Source of the DNA: Phycisphaerae bacterium
Lineage (GTDB): Bacteria > Planctomycetota > Phycisphaerae > SM23-33
Direction of reading: 5' to 3'
Assembly (NCBI GenBank): GCA_030745875.1
Contig: JASLNT010000085.1
Location: 32,092-96,091, forward strand
Length of the DNA stretch: 64,000 nt
The translations under genes and the position numbers were made by a program. Below the pieces are notes generated by a model. It did no database searches. It was given only the letters and a program-made list of their open reading frames with translations, and was not told the DNA's origin. Shown piece by piece: positions 53,868 to 62,551 of the stretch. The stretch's first letter is position 1, and each line of letters starts with the position of its first letter.

Positions 53868-55298
53868 CTATTTGACGTTGGCGAATCCCAGCTTCGCCAG
53901 GCCGTCTTGAACGTGTTTGTTCCGGTGGAAGAGTTTCCACATCAGTTGCGTCGAGTAGTTTTCCAGCATCATCGCGACTATGCCCTTGTCGATATCGAGG
54001 TACGTCCTGGCGACCCAGGGCTTGTCGCCCTTTGCCTTCGTATGAAAACTGTAGGCGTCGTACAGACCGTACTTTCCGACAAGCCCCGGAATTGTGTACA
54101 TGTATTTGAGCGCCGCAATCGACTCTTTCGGCGTAAAGACAATGAATCCCGACGAACCGTATGGCGCGACCGTACCGTCCATCAGAAAACCGCTTAGATC
54201 CGCCCCGCTCCCCGCCGGCAGGGAACCGTACTTACCGCTGTAAAACGTGGTGGGGCTTATGCACGCCGACATTCCCCACGAGTTGGCGCCGAGACCCTTG
54301 ATCCTACCGGACATGTCAATTGCGAATCGCCTGGCGGCCAGCGCGGCGTGTCGGGAGTTGTCGAACCAGTTGCGTCCTTTTCGATCGACCCGCTTGCGGT
54401 AATCGACGAAACAGTGGGTCCATTGATAAGTGAACGCCGCACCCGTCGCGCAATATATAAACTCATCGCCCTTGTAGCTTCCTTTGTACGTGATCATCTT
54501 GTAGTACGGTTCGGCGGTGACGGCACGTTTGGGGTTCGGGGCTCCGGCGCCCAGCACGTACATTATCATGTGCTCGGAATACGCCGCCCAATGCCCGAAG
54601 AACCCCTCGCTATTCACCTTGGTCCCTTTGGGCGCATCCTCGGGATAGCACGCCAGATAGAAGTGTTTCTTCTCAGGGTCCGAGAACCATTTCCAGTCGA
54701 CGCGCCGGTAAAGTTCGCCCGCCAGTTTCCTCACGTCACCGCCAAAATACTCGCCGGCTATAATCGCCCCGGCGATCATCGTAGCCGTGCCGGCGTTGGT
54801 CACTTCAACGCCCTTTGCATCGTTCCATCCCCTCAGACCGGTCTTGCGGTCAATAAAATGGTAGTAGTATCCGCGAAAGTGCTTCAGGCCCTTGATGGAT
54901 TTCAGCGCCGCTGCGGTTCGCTTGTATCCCTGGTCAAATGTGATCCAGCCGCGCTCCACGCCGATAACAATCGTAGCGAAGTAGAAGCCCTGACCTTCTA
55001 TGGACAGAGGATGCAGGGCTTTGGTTCCGACACCGTTGCCGTTGACCATGCCGAAGGTCGGCAGGGATGGATCCGTGACCGCCTCGTTCCAGAAGAAATC
55101 GAAACATCCCTTAAGCTCACGCTGCGGAATCGCCCCAAGCTTGTGGGGGTCGTCGCCCACAGGATAAGCCAACCCCCCGCCGGAGCCTTTCTTCCACGCA
55201 TCGGCCGGCCTGGTCGTCGCGACCCGAGGGCGAGCCTGACTGGCGCAGACGGCGGCTGTCAGGAGGCAGATAACCGCATACTGTATTGCATATTTCAT
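53868..55298 (-). CDS. Exported glucoamylase-like protein (GH144/endo-beta-1,2-glucanase-like)
   Basis: 476 residues from ATG 55298, where the signal peptide begins (KYAIQYAVICLLTAAVCASQA). The frame is open to 55424, but those residues run into the divergent gene's region. The mature part is the (alpha/alpha)6 glycoamylase domain (Pfam PF10091-like): FDFFWNEAV near 90, SIEGQGFYFATIVIG, RGYYYHF, NSEGFFGHWAAYSEHM, WTHCFVDYR and NSWGMSACISP. Such proteins include beta-1,2-glucan hydrolases (GH144). Substrate is inferred from the family only. Confidence 0.85.
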   Translation of the reverse strand: MKYAIQYAVICLLTAAVCASQARPRVATTRPADAWKKGSGGGLAYPVGDDPHKLGAIPQRELKGCFDFFWNEAVTDPSLPTFGMVNGNGVGTKALHPLSIEGQGFYFATIVIGVERGWITFDQGYKRTAAALKSIKGLKHFRGYYYHFIDRKTGLRGWNDAKGVEVTNAGTATMIAGAIIAGEYFGGDVRKLAGELYRRVDWKWFSDPEKKHFYLACYPEDAPKGTKVNSEGFFGHWAAYSEHMIMYVLGAGAPNPKRAVTAEPYYKMITYKGSYKGDEFIYCATGAAFTYQWTHCFVDYRKRVDRKGRNWFDNSRHAALAARRFAIDMSGRIKGLGANSWGMSACISPTTFYSGKYGSLPAGSGADLSGFLMDGTVAPYGSSGFIVFTPKESIAALKYMYTIPGLVGKYGLYDAYSFHTKAKGDKPWVARTYLDIDKGIVAMMLENYSTQLMWKLFHRNKHVQDGLAKLGFANVK

Positions 55299-55395
55299 AT
55301 AGCTTCGCTCAGTCCTGCATTCCTCGCTAAGGCCCGGGAGCAATTGTACCCGATCCGGCAAATCAGACAAGAAACAGATGAATTCACAAACCCCC

Positions 55396-55424
55396 TTGCG
55401 CCTCGGGCGGATTTGCGGTATCAT
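55396..55424 (+). promoter_or_regulatory. Candidate promoter of the DNA methyltransferase gene, possibly leaderless
   Basis: TTGCGC (55396-55401), exactly 17 bases, then TATCAT (55419-55424, five of six). Expected start of transcription is near 55431, three bases before the ATG. No ribosome binding site is visible, consistent with a leaderless mRNA. Confidence 0.35.
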
Positions 55425-55433
55425 TTCCGTACT

Positions 55434-56285
55434 ATGATAGAGCCCAACACCATCGTCGCCGGAGACTGCGTTAAGATTCTCGACCAGACACTTCTTCCAA
55501 AGGTCGATCTGATCTTCGCCGACCCGCCCTTCAACATCGGATACAAGTACGACGTCTACGAAGACCGCAAGGCGTACGAAGACTACTACCGCTGGACTGA
55601 AAAGTGGATGAAGGCCTGCGCGAAAGTGCTCAAGGAAAACGGTTCAATGTGGATCGCCATCGGAGACGAATACGCCGCCGAAATCCGAGTCATCGGCCGC
55701 AAACTCGGGCTGAATCTGCGAAACTGGGTGATATGGCATTACACGTTCGGGCAGACCGCACAGACGAAGTTCGCCCGCAGCCACACCCACCTGTTCTACT
55801 GGACCAAAACCACCGACCACAAGGCGATAACGTTTAACGATATGGCCGTTCGCGTACCGTCGGCCCGCCAAACCACTTACGCCGACGCCCGGGCCAATCC
55901 CAAAGGCAAACTGCCCGACGACGTCTGGAGTTTCTCCCGCGTGTGCGGAACGTTCCACGAACGGGTCAAATGGCATCCCTGTCAGATGCCCGAGAAAGTG
56001 CTGGAGCGAATCATAAAAGTCTCGTCAAATCCGGGCGATCTGGTCATGGACCCGTTCAGCGGTTCGGGAACCACCTGCGTGGTCGCGGCGCGACTCGAAC
56101 GCAAGTACTTCGGGATCGATTTATCCGAGAGCTACGTCAAGCACTCCATCAAGCGAATTGCCGACACGCTGGCGGGGAATCGAAAGACCACCGAAATCTC
56201 GGAAAATCCGGAGTCGCTGCGCGGTTCGCGCAAGGTCGGACGATCGGGCGGAGGGAAGAAACCGGCTGGAGCAAAGGCCAAATGA
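55434..56285 (+). CDS. Orphan DNA (adenine-N6 or cytosine-N4) methyltransferase, beta class
   Basis: 283 residues from ATG 55434. The same frame is open for a further 1 kb upstream, but that part is antisense to the glucanase and has no methyltransferase features. Motif order IV then I marks the beta class: catalytic DPPFNIGY at about 29-36, a central target-recognition stretch (about 95-175) and the SAM-binding DPFSGSGTT near 204-212, followed by FGIDLS. DPPF favours N6-adenine. No restriction enzyme gene is adjacent. The C-terminal tail is Gly/Lys-rich. Its TGA overlaps the next gene's ATG. Confidence 0.9.
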   Translation: MIEPNTIVAGDCVKILDQTLLPKVDLIFADPPFNIGYKYDVYEDRKAYEDYYRWTEKWMKACAKVLKENGSMWIAIGDEYAAEIRVIGRKLGLNLRNWVIWHYTFGQTAQTKFARSHTHLFYWTKTTDHKAITFNDMAVRVPSARQTTYADARANPKGKLPDDVWSFSRVCGTFHERVKWHPCQMPEKVLERIIKVSSNPGDLVMDPFSGSGTTCVVAARLERKYFGIDLSESYVKHSIKRIADTLAGNRKTTEISENPESLRGSRKVGRSGGGKKPAGAKAK

Positions 56286-57535
56286 ACGTCTCGAATACAG
56301 ACCGCCAAACGCTGAGAACGCTCGCCGGACAACTCGCCGATATCGCCGCTCTCGACACACACGCCGAAAAAGCATCCATGTGGGCCGACGTCAACAAACT
56401 CCAAAGCCAACGCCCCATGGTCTGGATGAACGAGATACCGTGGCACGAGATGAATGTCGATGACGAACTAACGCTCAAATGCACCGACCCTTTCCTGCGC
56501 TCGATCGAAGACAATATGCGCAAGACGATCTACCAGTGGCGCCATATGCCCGGGGATATGATCGTGAGCGACTACATCTCCTGCCCGATGGCGATCGAAG
56601 ACACCGGTTTCGGGCTCGAAGAAGACGTCGAGATCGCAATAACCGACGTCGAGAGCAATGTAGTCTCAAGAAAGTTCCACCGCCAGATAATAGACCCCGA
56701 GGATATCGAGAAGATCAAGAACGCGGTAATCACCCGCGACCAGGGCGCCACCGATCAACGATACCAGACAATGTGCGACATAATGGGCGACATAACGCCC
56801 ATCCGGATAGAAGGCGTCAAAGGCATGTGGTTCTCGCCCTGGGACGAACTGATCCGCTGGTGGGGCGTGCAGGAAGCGATGATGGACATGGTGCTCCGCC
56901 CGCAAATGGTGAACGACATAGTCGCCCGACTGGTGGACGTTTATATCGATCGTCTGGACCAGTGGGAGAAGCTCAATGTCCTGACGCTCAACAATGACAA
57001 CACGCGGGTCGGCTCGGGAGCATACGGACACACCGACGAGTTGCCCGGCGAGAAGTTCGATCCCGAGCACATAACAGCCTCTAACTTATGGGGTTGCGCA
57101 ACAGCCCAGATTTTTTCGCAGGTCTCGCCCGATATGCACTGGGAATTCGCGCTCCGCCACGAAATGCGATATCTCGAACGATGGGGCCTTGCGTACTACG
57201 GTTGTTGCGAACCGCTCGACATAAAAATGGATATCCTTCGGAAAATACCCAATCTCCGCAAGATTTCGATGAGCCCGTGGGTGGACCCGCAGCGCTCAGC
57301 GGAAGAACTGGCGGGGGATTATGTCTACTCGTACAAGCCGAATCCCGCGGTGCTGGCTGAAGATCGCTGGCGTCCGGATCAGGCCCGCGAAGATCTGGTC
57401 AGATATCTGGACCAAACTCGCGCATGTCACGTGGAAATCATCATGAAAGACATCTCCACCGTCCGTCGCCAACCACAACGCCTGTGGGAGTGGGATAAAA
57501 TCGTAATGGAAGTTGTGGATAGATACGCTAAATAG
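56282..57535 (+). CDS. Uroporphyrinogen decarboxylase-like (URO-D superfamily) protein
   Basis: 417 residues from the ATG overlapping the methyltransferase TGA (ATGA). The barrel pattern and motifs such as RIEGVKGMWFSPWDE, SQVSPDMHWEF and YYGCCEPLD, with SISMSPW-like strand KISMSPWVDP, resemble URO-D-like methyltransferases (MtaA/MtbA relatives) rather than true HemE. A Cys pair in GCCEP could bind zinc for methyl transfer from a corrinoid or methylated substrate. Not a heme-synthesis gene by context. Coupling to a DNA methyltransferase is odd and may only reflect gene packing. Confidence 0.65.
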   Translation: MNVSNTDRQTLRTLAGQLADIAALDTHAEKASMWADVNKLQSQRPMVWMNEIPWHEMNVDDELTLKCTDPFLRSIEDNMRKTIYQWRHMPGDMIVSDYISCPMAIEDTGFGLEEDVEIAITDVESNVVSRKFHRQIIDPEDIEKIKNAVITRDQGATDQRYQTMCDIMGDITPIRIEGVKGMWFSPWDELIRWWGVQEAMMDMVLRPQMVNDIVARLVDVYIDRLDQWEKLNVLTLNNDNTRVGSGAYGHTDELPGEKFDPEHITASNLWGCATAQIFSQVSPDMHWEFALRHEMRYLERWGLAYYGCCEPLDIKMDILRKIPNLRKISMSPWVDPQRSAEELAGDYVYSYKPNPAVLAEDRWRPDQAREDLVRYLDQTRACHVEIIMKDISTVRRQPQRLWEWDKIVMEVVDRYAK

Positions 57536-57636
57536 CGCCCCTGTTTGAGATTCGGCTGGACGGTTTCCGCCGCATCTGCCGATTAACCATCATATTGATC
57601 CTCTGATTATTGGCACTAACAGTAAGGAAGGCGCCT

Positions 57637-60042
57637 ATGGGCCCAGAAGCATCGTCCGGCAAGACGCCGGTTGCGTTCGTCAGCGACTATCTCCCCAGAC
57701 GCTGCGGTATCGCCACATTCACATACGACCTGGCCGAATCCATGGCGGTGGTCGGTGGTGATGATTACGACATCTTCACCGTGGCGGTTAACGACATACC
57801 GGAAGGATATCCGTACTCCGATCGCGTGCGTTTCGAGATACGCGAATCGGTCCAGGCCGACTACCGCCTGGCGGCTGATTACCTGAACGTTCACCAGGTT
57901 TCGGCGGTGTGTTTGCAGCACGAGTACGGGATATTCGGCGGAAAGTACGGATCGCACATCCTGGCGTTGCTCAGGCGTTTGCGCCGCCCGCTGGTTACTA
58001 CCCACCACACTATCCTGAAGGACCCCGACGAACAGCAGCTTGTGATCATGCAGGAGATCGGTCGTCTGGCCGACCGCATGGTGGTTATGAGCGAGTTGGC
58101 TCACGAGTTCCTGCACGACATATATGAAGTTCCGAAAGAGAAGATCGTAACGATCCCCCACGGTATCCACGACGTGCCCTTCATCGACCCGAGTTTCTAC
58201 AAAGACAAGTTCGGCGTCGAAGGCCGCAAGGTCATGCTCACATTCGGGCTGCTCAGCCCGGGCAAGGGCCTGGAATACGCAATAGAAGCCCTTCCGCAAA
58301 TCGTAGCAAAGCATCCGGACCTTACGTACATCGTGCTCGGCGCCACTCACCCGCACATCAAGAAGGAAAGCGGAGAAGAGTACCGCAACGGACTCTTGCG
58401 GCGGGCGAGCGAACTGGGCGTTAAGGACAACCTGCTGATGGTCAATCGTTTCGTGGAGCTCGAAGAACTCTGCGAGTACCTCGGAAGCGCCGACATTTAC
58501 GTCACGCCTTACCTTAACGAAGCCCAGATCACCTCGGGCACGCTGGCTTACGCTCTTGGAGCCGGTAAAGCCACCGTATCAACGCCCTACTGGCACGCCA
58601 AGGAGCTTCTTGCAGACGGTCGCGGACGCATGGTGCCCTTCAAGGATTCCGACGCCATCGCACACGATGTTGTCGACCTGCTGGACAATGAAACCGAACG
58701 CCACGCAATGCGCAAACGGGCCTATACGTACTGCCGCAACATGGTCTGGTCCAAGACGTCCCAAGCGTATCTGGACCTGTTCAAAGAAGCGGGCGAGGCG
58801 TTCATCTCGCACCACCACAGCTCGCAACCGGCGGTTGTTTCACGCGGAAAACCCCGACCCGACGAACTGCCCGAGCTGAACCTGCGTCACCTGAGGATAA
58901 TGACTGACGACACGGGCGTACTGCAGCACTGCCGCTACTCCACCCCCGATCGCTTCCACGGATACTGCACCGACGACAACGCTCGCGCGCTGATCGTCGC
59001 CAGCATGTATTGGGATGTCAAGCACGACGAATCGGCGATCGAACTGATCCAGAGATATCTGGGGTTCCTGGCCTACGCGATGGACAACAAGACCAACAGG
59101 TTCAAAAACTTCATGAATTACGATCGCTCGTGGGCCGAAACCTGCGGCAGCGAAGACTCACACGCACGCGCGCTGTGGGGCCTTGGTATGGCCGTTGCGT
59201 ACTGCCCGCACGAATCGATGATCTCGCTGGCGACGAAGCTCTTCACGCAAGGGCTGGGCGTAACTGAGAACTTCTGCTCACCGCGAGCCTGGGCGTTTAC
59301 GATTGTGGGCATCCAGGCGTATCTGCGGCGCTACGGTGGAGACAGCGATGTCCGCCGCTGCCGGGCCGCACTGGCCGAGAAGATCGTCGCCCTGTTCGAA
59401 GCCACCGCAGACGACGAGTGGCCTTGGTGCGAAAACGTCGTAACGTACGCCAACGCCAAACTCCCCCACGCCCTGATGATGTGCGGTAAGTGGATGGGCC
59501 GCGACGACTGGATAGATATCGCCAAGCGAGCCCTGCAATGGCTCCTCGATATTCAAACAAACGAAAGCGGCATGCTGTCGGTGATCGGTTCGGACGGTTG
59601 GTATGTCCGAGGCGGAAAGAAAGCCCAGTTCGACCAGCAGGCTATAGAGGCACACGCACTGGTCGACGCCTGCATCGAAGCGTACCACGTCACCAGAGAA
59701 CCGCATTGGCTGGACGGAGCCCGAAAATCCTTCAACTGGTTCCTGGGAGAAAACGATCTCAGGACGCCGGTCTACGACTTCACCACCTCCGGATGCCGCG
59801 ACGGGCTGCACCCCGATCGCGTCAACGAGAACCAGGGCGCAGAGAGCACGCTGGCCTGGCTGCTTAGCCTGCTGATGATGCACGACCTCGAAGTCGAACA
59901 AACCCTGCCCCCTTCTTCCGACAAGGACGAGAACATAAGTCAAGCCAGACCGGTCGCCAAGGCGATCCGCCCGGCCGGACCCGTCGGACCGGCCAAAACC
60001 AAAACGCCTCCCACCGAACCGGTGGAACAAGCCAAGGAGTAG
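57637..60042 (+). CDS. GT4 glycosyltransferase fused to an alpha/alpha-toroid domain
   Basis: 801 residues from ATG 57637 (AAGGAAGG about seven bases upstream; TTG 57610 rejected). Residues about 10-400 are a GT-B family 4 transferase: DYLPRRCGIATFTYDLAESM, LTFGLLSPGKGLEYAIEAL and the sugar-nucleotide loop TPYLNEAQITSGTLAYALGAG. Residues about 420-770 form a helical glycosidase-like toroid (FHGYCTDDNARALIVAS, SRAWAFTIVGIQA-like, NENQGAESTLAWL). The C-terminal tail is Pro/Ala/Lys-rich. It may synthesise and trim, or phosphorolyse, a mannan- or glucan-like chain. Operon partner of the next gene. Confidence 0.85.
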   Translation: MGPEASSGKTPVAFVSDYLPRRCGIATFTYDLAESMAVVGGDDYDIFTVAVNDIPEGYPYSDRVRFEIRESVQADYRLAADYLNVHQVSAVCLQHEYGIFGGKYGSHILALLRRLRRPLVTTHHTILKDPDEQQLVIMQEIGRLADRMVVMSELAHEFLHDIYEVPKEKIVTIPHGIHDVPFIDPSFYKDKFGVEGRKVMLTFGLLSPGKGLEYAIEALPQIVAKHPDLTYIVLGATHPHIKKESGEEYRNGLLRRASELGVKDNLLMVNRFVELEELCEYLGSADIYVTPYLNEAQITSGTLAYALGAGKATVSTPYWHAKELLADGRGRMVPFKDSDAIAHDVVDLLDNETERHAMRKRAYTYCRNMVWSKTSQAYLDLFKEAGEAFISHHHSSQPAVVSRGKPRPDELPELNLRHLRIMTDDTGVLQHCRYSTPDRFHGYCTDDNARALIVASMYWDVKHDESAIELIQRYLGFLAYAMDNKTNRFKNFMNYDRSWAETCGSEDSHARALWGLGMAVAYCPHESMISLATKLFTQGLGVTENFCSPRAWAFTIVGIQAYLRRYGGDSDVRRCRAALAEKIVALFEATADDEWPWCENVVTYANAKLPHALMMCGKWMGRDDWIDIAKRALQWLLDIQTNESGMLSVIGSDGWYVRGGKKAQFDQQAIEAHALVDACIEAYHVTREPHWLDGARKSFNWFLGENDLRTPVYDFTTSGCRDGLHPDRVNENQGAESTLAWLLSLLMMHDLEVEQTLPPSSDKDENISQARPVAKAIRPAGPVGPAKTKTPPTEPVEQAKE

Positions 60043-60052
60043 GTAAAGCAGT

Positions 60053-61279
60053 ATGGCTAACCCAATCGTAATGATCAGCAGTTATCCCCCACGCCTGTGC
60101 GGAATCGCCACCTTCTGCGAGGAAGCAAGGGAATTCATCCAGAAGCATAACCCCGACCGCGATGTGTTGGTGATTTCGCACACCGACGGAAGCGGCCAGG
60201 GCGTTATCCCGATCATGGACAACACCAAGCGCAACTGGTGGAAACCGGTGGCCGAAGAAATCCACAAAATCAAACCGTACGCTGTGCATATCCAGCATGA
60301 ATACGGACTGTACGAATACTGCGACGAACGCGGGCACGGCGATGGTCAGGACGGTCTGTTGAGCCTGATGGACGCAATAAACGACGTTCCCACCGTGATA
60401 GAGCCCCACACCATACACGGGCGCCTTACCGAACACGAAGCCGACTTCATCTTCAAAATGTCCCGACGAATCGATGTAGTCCTGTTCAAATGCCATTATC
60501 AGAAATGGCGCCTGGACTGGAACTTCGCCGGACGCGGATGGGACACTCCTCGCAATATTATGGTTGTCCCCCACGGAGCCAGACCTGACAAACGATACTC
60601 ACTGGCTGAAGTAGTCGAGCTTCGAGAGGAACTCGGACTGAGTCATGTCCCCAAGCTCGCCAACCACCTGGTGGGGCTGATCGGATGGATTCAATCCAAC
60701 AAGAGATGGGATATTCTGACCGGCATGTGGGAGGAAATCGCCATAGAGATCGAACAGCGAACCGGTGAACAGTGGGATCTGCTGGCCGCCGGGGCGATGC
60801 GCGACCCGAACCACAAAGACGACTACGAAAAATACAAGGAAGAGATCCAGTTCCTGGCCAGTAAGGGATTGGCTCATTACTACGAGTTCGTACCGCGGGG
60901 AGACATCTATTACAAAATGATGGCGCTTTGCGACTTCATCGTTCTGCCCAGCACCGACGAGACCCAGTCAGGCACGCTGGCGAGGATTATCGCACTTAAC
61001 AAACCGTACATCACGACCGCACCCATGGAAGGCCTGACCGCACAGACTATAGAATGCGGCGGAGGGATGCTGTTCACCAACAAGGATCTGCTCAAACAAC
61101 AGGTGATCGAACTGGCTTGCAATGAGGGGCTTCGCATGGAATACGGCGAGAGGTTGAAGCATTATCTTGAGAATGTGGTAAGCTGGGATGTGGTGGCTGA
61201 ACAGTACAACAATGCTTACAGTCTCGCCTGCGACGCCAAGAAGAGCGGCAAGCCCGTTATGCTGCCGAAAGAATGGTAA
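60053..61279 (+). CDS. Family 4-like glycosyltransferase
   Basis: 408 residues. Starts MISSYPPRLCGIATFCEEA, closely resembling the first GT4 domain of the upstream fusion. Donor-site elements are LIGWIQSNKRWDIL and STDETQSGTLARIIALNKP. It begins 10 bases after the fusion gene's stop with AAGGAG upstream. The two are probably successive or complex-forming transferases that build one polysaccharide. No membrane helix or export signal is present. Followed by a strong bidirectional hairpin. Confidence 0.85.
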   Translation: MANPIVMISSYPPRLCGIATFCEEAREFIQKHNPDRDVLVISHTDGSGQGVIPIMDNTKRNWWKPVAEEIHKIKPYAVHIQHEYGLYEYCDERGHGDGQDGLLSLMDAINDVPTVIEPHTIHGRLTEHEADFIFKMSRRIDVVLFKCHYQKWRLDWNFAGRGWDTPRNIMVVPHGARPDKRYSLAEVVELREELGLSHVPKLANHLVGLIGWIQSNKRWDILTGMWEEIAIEIEQRTGEQWDLLAAGAMRDPNHKDDYEKYKEEIQFLASKGLAHYYEFVPRGDIYYKMMALCDFIVLPSTDETQSGTLARIIALNKPYITTAPMEGLTAQTIECGGGMLFTNKDLLKQQVIELACNEGLRMEYGERLKHYLENVVSWDVVAEQYNNAYSLACDAKKSGKPVMLPKEW

Positions 61280-61311
61280 TAAAACGCGCCGGATCGGCGG
61301 TGCGATATAAT

Positions 61312-61344
61312 ACAACGCCCGCGTTTCACAGACGCGGGCGTTGT
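61312..61344 (+). terminator. Bidirectional terminator hairpin after the GT4 operon
   Basis: Perfect 13-bp stem ACAACGCCCGCGT (61312-61324), loop TTCACAG, ACGCGGGCGTTGT (61332-61344), between convergent genes. The right side is followed by GTTG on plus and by ATTATATC on minus, so the T-run is weak in both directions. Confidence 0.65.
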
Positions 61345-61370
61345 GTTGCGCCCGAACGGGGCGGGCGTGC

Positions 61371-62537
61371 TTACCGGCTGGCGATCTCCCGCAGGGCGGA
61401 GGCGGCGGTTTCTATGTCGGATTCGGTTGTCATCGGACCGAAGCTCAGACGGCAGGTTCCGTCCGGATGCGTGCCGATTGTCTCGTGGGCCAGCGGGGCG
61501 CAGTGAACGCCCGGGCGAGTCAGCAGACCGTATTGGCTCTCCAATCGATCGGCCAACGCGCCGGGAGCCATTCGGTCGACGTTGACGCTGAACACACCGG
61601 CGCGATGTTCGATGTCTCGCGGGCCGTAAACCGTCAGCCCATCGACGCCAGCGGTCAGCTCCATAAACGCACCGCAGAGTCCGACATCGTGCTCGCGTAT
61701 CGCCGCCGCTCCGCGGTTCAACACCCAGGCGACCGACTCGCTCAGCCCCGCCAGACCGACAGCGTTGTGCGAACCTATCTCGTATTTATCGGGCATGGTT
61801 TGCGGCTGGACGGCCTGTTCGCTGATCGTTCCCGTACCGCCTTCCTTCATCGTCGCAAGACGCTCCTCAACGTCCGGACGCACGTATAGAACGCCCGTGC
61901 CCAGCGGTCCGAGCAGGCCCTTGTGACCGGGGAACGCAAGCAGATCCACACCAAGAGCCTGAACGTCGATTTCCACGTGCCCCGCCGACTGGGCCGCATC
62001 CACCACGCACGGAATATCATGCTCGCGAGCAATTCTCGCGACATCAGCAATCGGCTGGAGCGTGCCCGTAACGTTTGAAACGTGCACGCAGGCGATCAGT
62101 TTGGTTTCCGGACGGATCGCCCTGCGGATGTCATCGGGATCTACGAGCCCGCTGGCGGGATCGCACGGGATGAACTCCGGATCGACGCCGATCTGCTCCT
62201 TCAGTGCGTTCAGCGGGCGGAGTACGGAGTTATGCTCCATGGCGGTCGCGATTGCGTGAGTTCCGCGTGCGGCGGTGTTCAGCAGTCCGCGAATAGCTAT
62301 GGACAGACCCTCCGAACAGTTCATCGCCAGCACGATCCGCTCGGGAGATTCGGCGTTTATCAGTTCGGCGATTCGGGCTCGGCAGGTTGCGATCATCGTT
62401 TCGCAAGCTCGCGCCTCGGCGTACGCCCCCCGCCCCGCCGAGGCTCCGCAATCGCGCACAAAGGCCGTTATCGCCTCAATAACGCCCGGAGGCTTGGGAA
62501 AACTCGTCGCCGAATTGTCCAGGTAGATACGGTCCAT
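61371..62537 (-). CDS. Class V aminotransferase, cysteine desulfurase-like
   Basis: 388 residues, PLP fold type I. YLDNSATSFPKPP at the N-terminus and the PLP Lys in FPGHKGLLGPLGTG are diagnostic. A Cys in the loop TRPGVHCAPLAHETIGT occupies the place of the catalytic Cys of SufS/CsdA-like (group II) desulfurases, so sulfur mobilisation from cysteine is plausible. No iron-sulfur assembly genes are adjacent. Transcribed in the same direction as argD, 14 bases downstream of it, so it may be co-expressed. Confidence 0.85.
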   Translation of the reverse strand: MDRIYLDNSATSFPKPPGVIEAITAFVRDCGASAGRGAYAEARACETMIATCRARIAELINAESPERIVLAMNCSEGLSIAIRGLLNTAARGTHAIATAMEHNSVLRPLNALKEQIGVDPEFIPCDPASGLVDPDDIRRAIRPETKLIACVHVSNVTGTLQPIADVARIAREHDIPCVVDAAQSAGHVEIDVQALGVDLLAFPGHKGLLGPLGTGVLYVRPDVEERLATMKEGGTGTISEQAVQPQTMPDKYEIGSHNAVGLAGLSESVAWVLNRGAAAIREHDVGLCGAFMELTAGVDGLTVYGPRDIEHRAGVFSVNVDRMAPGALADRLESQYGLLTRPGVHCAPLAHETIGTHPDGTCRLSFGPMTTESDIETAASALREIASR

Positions 62538-62551
62538 CGGTTTGCGGGAGG

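Noticed and set aside
54348..55433. In-frame 362-codon upstream extension of the DNA methyltransferase
   Set aside because: It is antisense to the glucanase gene, contains no methyltransferase feature, and the methyltransferase is complete from ATG 55434.
55943..56281. Frame opening before the URO-D-like gene
   Set aside because: Overlaps the methyltransferase C-terminal half; ATGA coupling at 56282 gives the natural start.
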